Part shown: positions 11,501 to 26,500 of the stretch, in pieces
How the letters are laid out: every line of letters starts with the position of its first letter
Numbering within the stretch: position 1 is the first letter of the stretch
DNA from: Rhabdornis inornatus
Lineage: Eukaryota > Chordata > Aves > Passeriformes > Rhabdornithidae
Direction of reading: 5' to 3'
Length of the DNA: 64,000 nucleotides
NCBI GenBank assembly: GCA_013397075.1
Contig: VWZS01000850.1
Location: 930,001-994,000, forward strand
Notes under the pieces: generated by a model
Seen by the model: only the letters and a program-made list of their open reading frames with translations
Databases searched by the model: none
What the model was told of the DNA's origin: nothing
Made by a program: the position numbers and the translations under genes

Positions 11501-14500
11501 CTATGGCTCTCAAAAAAAAAAAAGACGAGATCTCCAACTTTTTTATAAATAATCAAATAACAGATTTTGGCGACAGCAGAATGATTACAATTAGATGTTT
11601 TGTCATAATAAAATCGAACAGATTTTATTAATGAGTACTTTAACCTTATTTTTGTTGCTAGTACAGAGCAGTGTGATGAGCAATGTTACTTAAGGAACAA
11701 TTGTACTAGGATTGTACGACAGCTGACTAATAAACATTTTTGTGCGTTTCAGTTTCTAGACTATGAGCTATCGACCTTGCATTTTAAAATGTTAGTGTTA
11801 CTCCTGTGATCATAGAAGCCACTGAAGCAAAGGAGCCACAAAACAAACTTTCTCCAGTGCTCCTAGGCACTGTGCTCACCTATGGGGACCAGAGCTGAAC
11901 TGGGAGAGCCTTTGGCTGTGGCAGTGGCACTGAGCTCCTGCCAGCTTGAAACAACACCCCAGCCTTGCACTGATATTTTGGCTCCAGACAACAGAATTAT
12001 TGGGAGGAAGAACATAAAGGAATGCCTATATTAGTACTTTTCAATAAAAGTAAAACCTCAAACCACAAGTTTACGCCAAGTTCTCGTAGTGCTGCTATAA
12101 ACTTTATCCCTTCAAACTTCTTAATACCTGTCAGTATTACATCCTGACAGGTCTCGTGTTTAAAATTGCAAGGTCCTAGATGGGATTTCAGACATTTAAT
12201 GTTTTCTGCAGGGTAAAGAAGATTTTGGGGCACTGTAAAATGAAACAGGAGGTCATTGATAGTTGTTAGGATAGTAACGATGTGTGATTCCTGTGGCTTC
12301 CTGTAAAGTGCAAGGGCAAACACAGAAAGGCTCACATCCAAGAACAGGACATAAGGTGCTAAAGCATGTCTGGGACAGGATTTAAATATGAGTCCCTCAC
12401 CTTCAATAATGCTTAATTTCCACCTCACCCTTGACACATGGACATTTCTCAGATGCTCTGTCATTTCTAATGTGATGTTTGATCTTACTGGCATTGAGCA
12501 TCTATCTGAGCTCAGGTCCCTTCATGCAGAGACTTTGAGATTTTCTTAAAGAAACCCTATGTTAAAAAAATGCAATGAATAAATAGTGACAGATAATAAA
12601 TATATCAAGGCAAAGTTCCTTCACACAGAGCACACAATATTGCAGATGATTGCTTACTGACATTGGGATAAAGTCATATGCATTCCTGCTCCATACTCAA
12701 CTCTCAAGCCCTTGCCTTTCCTGCGCAAACTAAAACTGGTGCGAGCAGCAACCTGAGATTACATGCAGATCCAGGTGAAAAAACATCAGTTTATTAGAGC
12801 ATATCAACACAGATAGGCTAGAGTCACGCTATATGTAAGAATTAATCTTGCTTAGTTTTTCCTGGCCAAAAGTTTTAGCAGTTAAGCTTTTGGATACATT
12901 AAGGGGCAGCAAGGCTGCTGCTCCCTTCTTGGTATGTTTCAGAAGAAAAGAGTGAAATCTCCTTTCTTTTGTTAAAGAATGTACTGGTTTACAGTGTTAT
13001 GTAGTAGTGCCAGGGCACCTAAACTCCCTGGACATGCAAGATTTGATACAGTTTCTGACCTCATCTTTTCAGACCAGGTTAATACTCCTTTGTTCAGTGT
13101 GCTGGATTTTGTCGCTTATGTAGCCACCCACTTCTTCTCACCTACTAAAAGGCAACAGAAATATCTTGCTCAGAGCTGCCAGCTGTACTTTGATGGAGGT
13201 ATCAATGGAGTACATCATGACACAAAGCAGGGATGTTATGAACAGCATAAATCCTCTACCAAGCACCAGCTTATCCACCCCACTTCTCCCCAAATAACTC
13301 CCTGGGTACACAGCTTCACTGGTGATAGTGTTTTAATGGAAAGTCACAGCAGAGGTAGGGCTTGAGATATTTTAACTCAGCTTCCCTACAGGGTGAGGCT
13401 CTGTTTCAAGGGGATGGAAGACAAGGTTCTCACATGAACCAGAATTCTAGGAGCAACCAGCTGGTAGAACAAGATTTCCACTGAGTTCCTGGAAAAACTT
13501 TTTATGAACATCCACATGAAGCAGAGCTACTAAAACCCGACACTTTAATATGTTTACAAAGTTTATGTATGTTATCAGCACATGCAATACTCCCATCAGG
13601 ATTTATTACAGGTTTCTTTAGCAACAACATTTTTTATCATAACAGCTCAACCGGTCAGAGAGAGGAAAACAGCCAGTTTCTCCATAGTGAGCCTCCCACG
13701 CACACTTGCCCAGCATTATTGAGCTGCTTATTCATGAAGATTACACAAACCAGTGTCGGCAAGTGTTTCATAACCTTGTTTCCTCTTCCTAGAATGTTCA
13801 TAATTAATTTCACTTTTTTCTATGCCACTGAATAATGAGTTGCTGGTGTTATTTTACTTGATGTTACTGCCGAGTGAAGAACTGGCCCTCCCAAATAGAA
13901 AAGTGGGAGCAAAGGCTATTTATTCAACATGGGAGTCATAAGATGTTAAGTGCAAGTATTTCGCAAACACATGGGGATGGATGAAGATTCCAGAAAGTTT
14001 TAGTATAATGCAGAACTAAAAATAATCAGCTGAAATGAGACCTTCTTGTGCTGGGCATGCTGGCCACAGATGTCTAATAGACAAGATCCTGAAGGCAAAT
14101 AAATGACACAATTTTGTGTTTTGCAGAAAAAAAAAAAAAAAGAAGAAGAAAACCACAATAGTTTCTGTTTTGCAGTCCAAAATGAGATCACACATTTGTC
14201 TCTCATGTTTATGTTGTATGAAGAGTTGGGCAATTGACAAGTTTCAGAGTTGAGGGCGTATTAAAAGGGAAAGTAAAATTCTGTATGAGAGTGCAGAATT
14301 TATAACTTGTGCTGTGTCCTAGACAAGCATTTTTAAGATCAAGGCCCTGACTTTGAGAATGAAACTATTTAAATGTGCTTTTTAAGCTACCAACTGAGAA
14401 GAAGTTTCAGACGTGTAAAAATCTGTCAATATGATTCAATTTCAAGTGAATGTCAGCAAAAGGACATCCTCATCACTGCTTAGGTCATATATTATTTCTG

Positions 14501-17500
14501 AAGAATAGACCAAAGTCATTTTGAGGAACAGATAAACATAAAAAACAAGTTCCCCTAGACAAATTGTGGACAAAAATATTGCATTTTTTCTCCATTGACA
14601 TAATTTATTTCCGCTAAAATCCTACAAAATCAATATGATTTGGAAGTGCTTATTCTCTTCCATGGCTGGGTACCATGTCCTTTAATCTGAGTAATTAACT
14701 AAGGTACTAATCCTGCTTTAAAGCCCCAGCTTCCTTCAAATATATGTCTTAAAACAAGTAAGCTGCCACATTACTAATTCAGAGTTCAGTATATCTGAGT
14801 GACATATATTATAGTTGTGTGGTGTCAATCACTCTATGAATGTAAAAATTACGGAGGAAATTTCAAACAGGCTTTAATTTATGAGGTATCTACATATTGT
14901 ACCTGGATACTTTGCTAAGCACAAGTCTTCCCAAGCTTTATGGAAGTTAGAAGCACTGAGTGGGGAGCGATCAGAGTGGGGGGATCTTACTATTTGTTGC
15001 CAGGATCTGGCTGGCCACAAAGGAAACTGTGAACTGTACCCTTTCAAGATGAGGACAGGCTGCCATTCACCTCTTTCTGAAATCACATCACTTCCAGCTA
15101 CCCAGTGAGCAGAGAAATTAATTTTGTCCTTCAGGATAAATCACACCTGAGTCCAGATAAAATAGATTAATCAAAAGAGTAGCCTTCTCTTGCATTTCCA
15201 TATTTTCTTGCTTATGTGAGAGAGGAGGATTCCAACCATAGCTACCACTAAAAGACCACAAAGCATTATGAAAGTCAATCCATAATCCTTTCTGAATCCT
15301 TGCATAATTTCTTGAAAAGTAAGTTATTCATCTGTGAGACTTTCCTGTTGAGCCTTCTAGTCTGGTTCCATGACTGGCTGCGGTTACTTCTGGGAAAAGG
15401 AAAAAGAGCCTGTGTTTTTCATCTGGAAGTATGCAGAGACCTTGGATGCATCTTGTTCAAAAGAGATCAGTCACAGAAATTGCAGTACTGCATGTAAGAG
15501 AGTTTATTCAGAAGTAGAATCTTCCATCTCGTATTCCTTGACTCCCACAGAAACATTCTCAGACTTATATAGTTAATTCCCTGGAACTCCCCTGACCCTA
15601 CAGCTGTTGTCCTAGAATTGGAAAAACTCATGCTCATGCATCGCCATCTCTCCCTTCTCCCCTACACATTAATATCTATGTCTGTAAATATGCATTCCCA
15701 TACATACACAAAAGTTCACATCAACACAAGCAAGAATTAAAGTATTTTCACTTTGAGATTGTCTTAAAATACAGGTGAAATGCATGCTGATAACCTCAGA
15801 AGTTTTTTGACTCCACATGAAGTCCTTTGATTTGTCTGAAAACTCCATCTCTTCTCCCACTGTTCTTATCATCTGTTTGGTAATGGAAAACAAAATAAAT
15901 AGTTTTATGTGGGCCAAACCAAATGCTAAATTCAAGAACAACAACTGAAAAATGGCTGGGAAGGTTGGTAGGGGACCCTCTTTTCTTTCTGATGAGCTCA
16001 GCGTGTTTAAAACTGTACCAGAAAATTATACGGACCCTTCCCTTTTTGGTTATGAAACCTTTCTTGCTTTTCAAATGACCTGTATCACTAGGCTGGGAAT
16101 GTTACTTAGCCACTTGGAAGGAAGAAAGTGCTCCAGAGGTTTTGCTCTGGGTAGGGAAAATTGGTGGTGCCAGTGGAAAAGAATCTTTCCTTACCACTGT
16201 GATAATGCAGCAGCACTGCTGCTGAAGTTCCTGAGGCTGGCCATGCATATGGATACGATTCTGTAACTGCATCGGTGCATGTGCAAGGAAAGATAATATT
16301 CCTCTCTTTTATCAGCAAACAGAAATGCCACAATCATAAGGCACATGCCACACTAACCCAAGGTTTTCAATTAGAGCCTCTGGATTGTTTTTAATGGGAG
16401 ATGGTTTAGGCAGAATAAACATGCCACAAAGGTTAAGGGACTGATTCTGCTTCTAGTTACAACTCGTGTCAGGAAGCAAATATCTCACACAGCCCTGCCA
16501 GCATAAAATTTGCATGTGCACAGAATCCAGCCTAAATGTTTATATAGGCTACTAAAAAACATGATAAGTGGGAGGGTTTAGTTGCCAATCACAAAGTAAA
16601 GGAGCAGAAATGAAGTCTGCAATTCTCCGAGTTGCTGTTAGAGGACATGAGAGTATTCCACTGTCTTTTGTCAGAGAACAGCTGCAATTTGCCACTTAAA
16701 AGTGCAGGAGAGATATATTTATGGCTTTCCCCATGCTGTACTTATTCACCCTGCAGAGCACTGTGTATTTCTGACCATTTTCCTTCTTTGCCTTCCCTCT
16801 CTTCCTACAGATATTGAACCTGAGCACTATCTCTCAAAGAAGTGCCTGAAGTAATTCACAGAATGAGGGCATGCACCAGACCAGACTAGCTAAATAAGTG
16901 AGGACAGGAATAGACACAAAATGTTGCATTTTCTGAAGTGGCAAGTGGTAGAGGAAGTAATAAGTCTAGATCAGCTCCATTAGCCTGCCAGATTGAATAC
17001 ATGTATGATCCATGTCGTTCTCATAATCCATTCAGCAAGAGAATCCAGTCCAAGGCTACTGGAAATGAGAACTAGCAGGTGAATGCATTGAACCAGAACA
17101 GGCACACCAGAATTCACATGCAGTCATACATCCAACATATAGGATGTACAATAATGTGCCATTTGTCAAATCAATTTTTAAAATATTTATTTTTTCATAG
17201 TCTTAGCAAAAATTTCTGGTTTTCCTTAGTGTCACCCCAAAGAAACATGTTTTTAGTGTTCTCTCACCCTCACTCCCTTGTTTGTATCTACAAGCAAGTT
17301 TCTTCCTCGACATACTTTTCCCTTTTGATTACAAATTATCACAGCTTACATTGCTGAGACCAGGGTTTTGGGGAGAAATGGTGGAAAGAGAAAGGATGCC
17401 CTTGAGCTGTGGTGTGATGATTTCATGATAGCAGTGTGTTTCTTGGTGAGAGAAAAGAAGCAATGAACAACTTCTTTGATTTATAGAGACAGATTGTAAA

Positions 17501-20500
17501 AATAAGCCATGAATCTCTGCATATGCAGAAAGACGTGAATCCTTGGAGCCTATGTCAGACATAAGGAAGGATGCGAAGGTTTGCATGGAGTAACAGAGAA
17601 TGTAGCCCTGAGGTCCATCAAATACAAGAATATGAAGTGTGGAGTTTGTAAAGTGATGAAGTATTCTGAATGTGTCAGCTGACATCAAGCATGTCTACAG
17701 CTGTTTGACCAAGCACAGATACCAAACTATCCACCCAGTTTGTCTACTGCTGTCTCCTTCAGGGACCAGCAGAAAAAATACACTGTTTGCAAAAACATTG
17801 AGAGGGGAGGAAAGCCCCCTCCACAATGTTGTGCTTTTCCCCTGCTTTATCAGGGATAGTCAAGATGTGTGGCAGGGCAGTAGGTCTCAACTTAGTACGA
17901 CTTACAAATAAGTGTCCCTTCAGAAGTAGAATCCTCCTCCTCAACTGCATTGTTTACAGACAGAATGGGCAGCAGAGTTCCTCAGCTGAACTGCAATGTG
18001 CAGATCTGCTCACTGTACTCTATAAGCAATTCCCAGCTCTTGTGATGCCTGATGGTCCCAACTTACCCTATTCCAAGCCCTTTCTCCAACACATTTAATT
18101 CCTCATAGCTCTGCACATCTCTATTTTCTCTTGCGACAGGAGTTGAATAATGTCCACAAATGGAAATAGCTACTCCTCCTCTTGGCTTGCTGTGGAGCCA
18201 TAACCCCCCTCCCCCAATATATTCAGTCTAAGTGGATTTACAGAGTTTGTCTGACAGTTTCTGAAATAGAAATCCTCTGGTTCACAGCCGAGTGCAAGCA
18301 GTGCTGTCCCTATAGGCAGGCCAGAGTCTTGCTCCTCTTTAAGATGGACTCCCTTGGATGACACAGGGGCAGAGGAGGTACCACACCCTCTCCAGCCGTT
18401 GGCCTCGTGTTCAGACAGCTCTCACAGCTGCCAGTTCTTTAAGGTTTTACAATGAAAAAGTTTCAAACAAACATCAGATGAAAGCAATTTTGAGTCTAAA
18501 CCAAGCATGGCCAGGTTTGCATTGGTGATTTATTGGTGCAAGTCATCAGCTCCTATTACCTTTTTCTTGAGCCATGCAATTCTCTGGCTTCCAGACATTT
18601 CTAGGACCTGATTCTTTTCCTATTGAAGTTTAATGGGAGGTTTTGCCACTGATTTCAATAGGAGGCCTCTAACTTTCCAACCTTCTGCCTATAGAGTCTT
18701 GAAGTGCTTCCAGGTTTCCATCATAGTTTGCGGTTCCCCTCTTTAAGTCAACTGGACATTAACAGATTGCCTGGGTCCACACCTTTGGATAGAGGAAAGC
18801 TCCAGATCTGATTCAGTGCTCACTCACACACCAGCTTCATACCCCAGTGGAGTTCCTCCTGATTTATATTGGCAGGAGAGTGAGGTCCAATGTTACTTAT
18901 GCCTGGGTCATTGCCAGCAGAACACGGAGAGAATTCAAGTCACTTGTTATCCCCTTCCCCACACCTCTCAATCACAGCATAAATGTATGTACATTTATGT
19001 GGATATATTAGAATCATCTGGACTCTTTTAAGTTTTTTGCCATTGAAATTGACTTCAAATTCAAGTTTTAAAGTTGAAATAACAAAGAAGGAAAAAAGTC
19101 AGAAGGGAGCCAGCTGCAAGGGTACTCACAATTTTCATCAGTCTATGGGACACTCCTAATAACATATTTTACTACTTTGTAGTGAACTTTCTTTGCTTCT
19201 GCCATAAATATATTCCCTATGCTGTAAATGAATAGCTTTCAAGCTCAGTAAAGTTAATATAGAAGAATAAATCTTAACTACCTAATGTCAGGTCAGAAAT
19301 ATAAATCTTATCTAATATGCCAGGTCAGAAGGAAAGAATACTTTTTGCTGAAAATAGCAAATACTTTCCAGTGCAGAGTCGGAACTTATTTTTTCTCTTT
19401 AAAAAAATGTGCTGCCCCTAATAAGATGGGTTGAACAGTCTCTTTTTAGAATCTCCAAAAGAAAAATAAACACATAGAGCAGAGTTAATTTATAAAATGC
19501 TCCAAAGTTTATCTTGGCAGAACACTTGTAGGCAGTGAGAGTTCTCTCCCTCTCACACATGCATTCATACACACATACAGAGACACATACATGTCTCAAA
19601 ATTAGGACAGGCCTTTACAATAGCAAATGCTACAGAAAACTTATATATCTGGGTAAATTCATAGATTCATATTCATGAAAGGCTCTCATTTTAAAGTCAA
19701 TGGAAATTTTTCCAAAGAAAGACAACAATCCTTGGTGCCTTTTTGTGTAAGTACAGACCTGCTGTGTCACAGTAGGGGATAGTGAGACACAAGTGCCTCC
19801 TGTCTCAGGCCCTTCCCATGTACCAGCACTTCTGCCAGCTGTAAAGCAGCCACGCATCCACCTCCTCCTGCCTGCCCAAGACCCCACTGGTTAGACACAG
19901 CTGGACAGTCTGATGGGTGACCTGCTAGCCAGCAGCTGCTGGCACATAGGTCCCTCCCAGTAGCGACAGGCTCATACTGCTGCCCATCCTCTTGTTCATC
20001 TTCCACACCTGCTTTACATCACACACCCTGTTCTCACCAGAGCCAAGGTAACTTCAGAGGCTGAGGAGATGAGGCCCACCAAGAGCTTTCTTTCAGCCTC
20101 ACAGTATTAGCTTTATTTATTTTAAAGTCCATATCAATCTGTGTCAGAGGAGCCACAACACAGAAATACTGCAGGTTCCAGATCTACCAGCCAAGAGACT
20201 GTCCAAGAGAACAGCAGGTGCTATGCTGACACCCCCAAACAATTTGGAGCTCCTCCACTTCTTGTAGCAGACACTGGCCTTTCATACAGTTTATTTACTT
20301 CAGTGTTTGCAAAGCAAACAGTCAAACAGTCATTTCCCCCAAGATAAACAAGAACGGAGGCAGTTTTACATGACCAAAGCACAACTTGATGCTGGGCTGT
20401 GCACAATCCTCTGGACCATTCTTGCTCAGTGCCACCAAACTACTAAATGCAGAGCCTGTCTCACTAAAACCCCACAGAAGAATGCAACAAGTAGGTTCTT

Positions 20501-23500
20501 CTTCTCCTCTCCTCTCCTCTCCTNTCTTTCCTTTTTGGCTGCTGGGAAGTTGCCAGTAATGTCCAGCATTTGGTCTGACAACTCTTCTACTGTAAATATT
20601 TAGAAAAATCCATTAGGGATTAAACAAAGTGTAAGTAACTGCTCCTAAGTGATAGCTCTTATTAATGTTTGCAGCTATAGCTTCTTTACAAATGCATATG
20701 ATAGTCCTACCTCTAGGCTGTTTGTAAGAAAGGGCAAGACAGAAGGCAGCAACCAGCACACAGTGTAATTTGAGAGTCAGTGTGTTATCATTACAAATAT
20801 CAGCACAGAGACAGCATTCTGTGGAGCATGTCCCATGCTTGCAAATCTTCCAGACAGCAACGGGCAGAGTGTGTTACCCTGACCAATGCATTTTAAATGA
20901 TCCGTATAAAGCCGCAAGAGTACTCAGAGTCCCTGTTAAGATATCTTTGCTTTTCTCTGGTCTGCCCCAAAAATATAACCTCCCTACCCCCCCCAAAAAA
21001 AAACCCCAAAAACCCAAACCACTAAGTCCCCTTCCACCTCAAAATATATCAAGAATTGTCATGTGTTACAAAGGAAAAGAGAAGCATTGATCTGGTGGAA
21101 TTTTTAAATTCTTGTTGTATTCCAAAATTATCCTGTTTATACAGTGTCTTAAATGTTCTATGTGCAGTAAGATACTAGGAGAAATAGTAGGATATTAAGA
21201 GAAAGAATGAACACTAACACTGTTCTGGAGTCTATTATGAAATACTTAAGAAGTAATTCTAGCAGAAGTCTCTTTCCAGTGGACATAATTTTGAGAATAA
21301 AAAATGCTGCTTCTGCAACCTACTGAGGTGAATGAAGATGTGTAAACACATCTACATGTCATCCAATTTCTTTGCTTAAGAAATAAATTATGTTCTAGGA
21401 ACACAGTGAACATCAAGTATATGTCTATGCATGGGCATACCATAGCAGACTTTTCTATCATAACAGAGGTTGGTGATACAGATTTTTAAAATTTTTATTA
21501 CTCTATTTATTGTCAGTGATCAGTAAGTAGTGTGCTAGTCCCAATATAGAAGGGGTAAAAATTGGATACAACATTTGACTCCAGTGTCCATCTTGAACAG
21601 GTTAAGGTTGGCAAGAAAAAGGCTTGGAGCTTATCCAGACCACTTGACCACTTACGATGCTTTCCCAGGGTGGAAATGTCTGGTACTCACAAATAACGCA
21701 TGTAAGGCAGACCCCTTAGCATCACATCTAATTTTTGAAGCTACCAGTCTCCTTCTCATTTCTTGTCACCTTACCTTAAATAAAATGTCTGGATAGTGTT
21801 CCTGGGTTATCCTAGACATTAATCTGTGCTGATCCTTCCTACTCAGTTTCGTAGTCATATCCAACCCTTCAAAATTAGTCACCATTTTCTATAAGTGACT
21901 TTAGATCTTAGCTGGAGAAATCAATAAAAGCAACCTGGAGAACTGGGAGGGTTGGGTATGAGCTACTTAGCAGGAGTGTGCTGACTTGGTGGGTACTCCC
22001 ATCTTTCACCATGGTGACTCACAGAGTTGGTGGCTTCTGTGTCACAGCAGGGAAAGAGGTAGCATGTAAGGCAATTTATCTTCCTCTGTAGCTCCTTGTG
22101 TGCATACATAGATAGGAGTTTCAGAAGGCCAAGCAGAAGAGATACTCATGCTCTAGAAAACTACAGAGGGGCAGACTCAGTAGTCTCTTCTAGTGGATTA
22201 GACAAGTGGCTAAGAGAAAGCTATGTGAAATCAAAAAGATACCTTCTTGATATTTCCCACTCTACATCCTGCACAAATATATGATGTTAAAATCAACAAG
22301 TTTCCTACCATCTATTTGCTTACACTGATGATGCCTCATTCAGCAGATGTGCTACATAGAAACCTTACTAGACATAAGATTCTGATTTTTTTCATAAGGC
22401 AACAATGTGGAGTTTGTTATAAGGAAATTAAAGATTATTTAATTTCTGAAATCGCCTGTGAAACAAGTAGTCCTCAAATCACAAAGGAAATATTGGATCA
22501 TCACCTTATATTACAAATATGGCACTTTTATTTGCTTTTATACACTTTTATTTCATTTTCTTTCTTTTTTTTTTAATCATTAGAATTAGATTGATAAGCA
22601 TAACACAATCCACTGTGAGTAAGAAAACTGTGATATTGCTGATACTATGTTAAGGCAAAATGCTAACAGAAGGCTATCTTGCCAGCATGTCCCCCTAGAC
22701 AGGGGCACAGTGGTGTGGGATTTCAGAAGGTGCCCAGCATAAACTGCTGGATCCACTCAATGATTCCTTTCCCAGGCACAATAATTTATGGCTAAGCTCC
22801 AGCATGCTTTTTGAAAGATATCTCACCTCTGATTTGAAATTTACATGTGACTGAGATTATACTGCCTCCCCGAGACTGCTGCAATGATTTTATCTACCAA
22901 GGCTTTCTGAATTTTATCTTAATGCAATTGAATCTCACTGATGCCTTTTTCCACTATTGCTTGGTTATATCTTCACTTCCAGTGGTAGATATCATTATAG
23001 TATAGATATTTTAGGGGCAATGCTGTATTACAGACTGCCGTTTTTTTTTTTATCTGCCTAGACAAAGAACTGCTGTTGTGAAGTGTGCCCAGACAAGGCT
23101 GGTTTTGGAGAAAACAGTCCCCTAAGCTAGTTGCAGATTTTACTACACTTTTTAATCTGTAAGACCAGGCTAGACTGAGGCCTCAGTGTGTTTGAGCTCA
23201 GCCCTGTTCTATGCCAGTGAAAGCTTTTTGGTGATAAATGCTCATGTACCTGTTCTTTGCTTACAAAGTTGTTATGGGAGAATTGGGGCAGGGTCTAACA
23301 CAGCATTGTCCCTATGTTGTCACCAAAAAACTGTGTTCCTGCTGGAAGTGAAGACATGAGGACCTCCCAATTTCCCTCACTGCTGTGCCCTGCCTGCCAC
23401 CAGCAGCTCTCAAGCATTATGAACCAAGAAGACACTTCAAAGCTTCATAGGTGAAAAAGTAGCAGTGAGGTGATGCACTGTCCCTTCTTAATCCCTGGTA

Positions 23501-26500
23501 CTGAAATATTACTTTGGGATGCGTTTTGGGATGGCTGTGCCTCCTCCTTGCAATACAAAGAAGAATAAGACCAATAGCAACCAACCTGGATTTGCTGGCA
23601 AGAATCACAGCTTCAACCCGAGAGGTTCTTCAAATGTCTCAGTTCAGACTGGTTATAGCAGCCAGCAGACAGGCAGTGCATTTCCCATTCTTCTCCAAGC
23701 ATGTGTCGTTAAAGGTAACAAGGCCCCTAAAGCATTTACTTACATCATGGAGCTGCATCTCATTTGATTGCTATAAAGTGCTTTGAGGACCACGGGGTGA
23801 AAAATCCTACAGCACTGTGTGTATAGTGGGAGCATATTACTGCTTCTATGTGATTATATTATTTTCTCAGGGGTTTTAAGGATGGTTGAAATCACAATAG
23901 TTTGCATTAGTTATACTCATTCTCTTTTCCCCATGTATGTAATAAACTTTGTAAACGTTTTCCCTGATCACTTGGCCTCCTTCTTATTTAGCTTGCCTTT
24001 GAACACCTCTTTCTAATTTTCTGTGAGAACACCTTTGTGGTACTGGCTTTTTTTCCGTATGGAGTGTTACATATGATGTTGGTATGGAAAGTATTATAAG
24101 GCAAACAGCAGATTTAAGCTGAAAAAGATAATTCAGAGATTAATGAACAGGTTTTGAGTCTCTCCTTTTATAGGACACTGGTTTGAGTCTTACTGAAATC
24201 AAAGCAATCTGTTTGCCTTCCTGTGAGGATATAGCTTACTAGCCCCTTATAAAACTATTTGGTAATCTAAAAGTTGAACACCGTTATTTTAAAGAAAACA
24301 CTGAAATTATTATCTTTGTTGAGTCTCTTGCTGAGACACAAAGGAATAGGGCTGCTGACTCCAAGCATTGTAGGAATATTACTCTCAAATATAATGGCTA
24401 TGATTTAAAATGCATGAACATTAATTTTAGAAAGTTAATAAAGTAGTGCTAGAAGCCTTTCATAAGTCCTTTGAATTCACACAGCTATGTTTCTCTCTGC
24501 AGTATTAGGGAGGAGAATTTTTTTCCAAACTTCTAAAAATAAGGAGAAAAGAATAATGGTTTTGCTCTCTGGGACACCATGAAAACATGGTCATTCTGTT
24601 GAAAATATTTGATTTTTTTTTTTTTTTTGGCAATACAAAATTACCCTATGCTATTGAGAAGCTAAAAAATAGAAACATTTAAACTTTGAATTAGTCAATG
24701 ACTGAGAAGTTCAAGGCATTATTTTCAAAGTTAGTACGTTAGGAGTTAGGCTTTTGCCTTCTTCAGGAAAATAAGTGTCTGCTTCAAGCACAAGAGCCTC
24801 CATTCAAGAATGAGTCCTTAATTTTACTCAGGTATTTAAGTCTAATTGAAGTCAAGGGGTCTGTAACATATGCGTGTAGGTAACCGTATGCCAACGTGCT
24901 TTTTCGAATGGGGAGGAATTTAATCATGGGCTTACATGGTAATTAAATGGGGGTTTTTTCCCAATTTGGTCTGGGTAGGCAGAAAGTAGCATAAAAGGGA
25001 TCAAGAAACATTAAAGCTTGTTAACTTAGTGCTCAGTATAGAGGAGAAAAAGAGCCTTTTATTTCCCTGAAATTTCTGACCTTTTTTGTTATTTTTCTTC
25101 TCCCTGTTGCTCTTTGCTCACCAACCACAGCTCTCGTTTGCTGTGGACAATTCCCAAAGGGAAAATTTCTCGCTGGAGTAACTTACCCAGCTCTTTTTCT
25201 TAATTCACAGTGAGTACAGCACCCCTTGCAGAATCCATAGCAGACCCTTTGGCTGCAAGCCAGTGCTAATAGCATGCTTTCCAATAATCTAATCTCTTCA
25301 GTCACAGAGCAGAAATCAGAAAGTTAAAAGAACTGGCTTCTCAACTTGTCTCAATCTGCCTTTGAAATCTGTGAATGGGAATGTTGTGTGAATAACTACA
25401 ATAAATTGTTACCACACTTGCGCCCATGACTCAATAGCCGTGCCCATAACAGTCTGATGTATATGAGTGAACCCTCTATAAAGCAAGGTTTAATGTGGTG
25501 CCAGGAGCAGACTCTCTCATGAAGGCTTGTGTCTACAAAGAAGCCAGGAATTTCAGCCAAAGCTGAGGACATATTGTAAATATTCATGAATTAAACACCT
25601 CACAATCCTAAGAGATAGGTATCATTTCTCCTTTGCAGATGAAAAAATTGAAGCTCAAAGATGAAAACACCAAAATTTCTAAGTTTGGCTCTAGAAGTGA
25701 AATAACAATTCTTTGATTAGACTCCTGAATAAATAGCTTCATTTTCAGACTTCTGACCACCTGCATCTTCTGCAGCCACAATGAAAATGAGGGTATATAC
25801 ACAGGAATGAAGCAGGAGATTAGTTGTCTCACTGGAGGCCCTAGATTTGAAAATGTAGACTCTAGTACTTTACAATGATAGAAAGGGACCTTAACCAGTC
25901 AACTTTATCAACTTTCAAACCCAAGAATCCCTAAATTTCTTCAAAGGCACATAACTCAGTGGTATTGTTAGGGAAAGACAAAGTAACTAGATGCTGAAAG
26001 TTAACCTATACCTTTTACCTTTTTCCACATCGCTTCTTTTTCATGTGTGCTGGACTGTGTATATTTTTGCTCTGGAGGTGCAGAATTGACTTCATCACAA
26101 TAATTTTTCCTAATTTCTAGCATCATGCAGATCTCTGGTGGTCTACAGATTACAAGTTGGTAACTGAGTCTATCATTCTACCTCAGGACTGGATCCCTTC
26201 ATGTATGATTTTGACTGCTGTCACTAGGAGCATATGCTTGTTGGCTACTCAGGGTAGCAGTTTGCTACCTCTGTGAAACAAACAGCTTGACTTGCTCCAT
26301 GCAAGTCCAGGAGGTCAAGGAGCCAGTTAAGTAGGATGTTTTCATTCTAGGGCACAGTTCAGTCTTTCCTTTCACTTACTCCATTTTGGCATCTGCTTGT
26401 GACATTTTTTAGCACAAATTTTCTGCAGCAACCCCAGCATTTTGAGTGGTGTTGTTGCGGTCATCTCACATCCGAGCCCTGTCTCATGGCAGCCCAGTGT

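Noticed and set aside
12979..13365. 128-codon + strand frame in intron 1
   Set aside because: No recognisable domain, no splice support, and a length compatible with chance.
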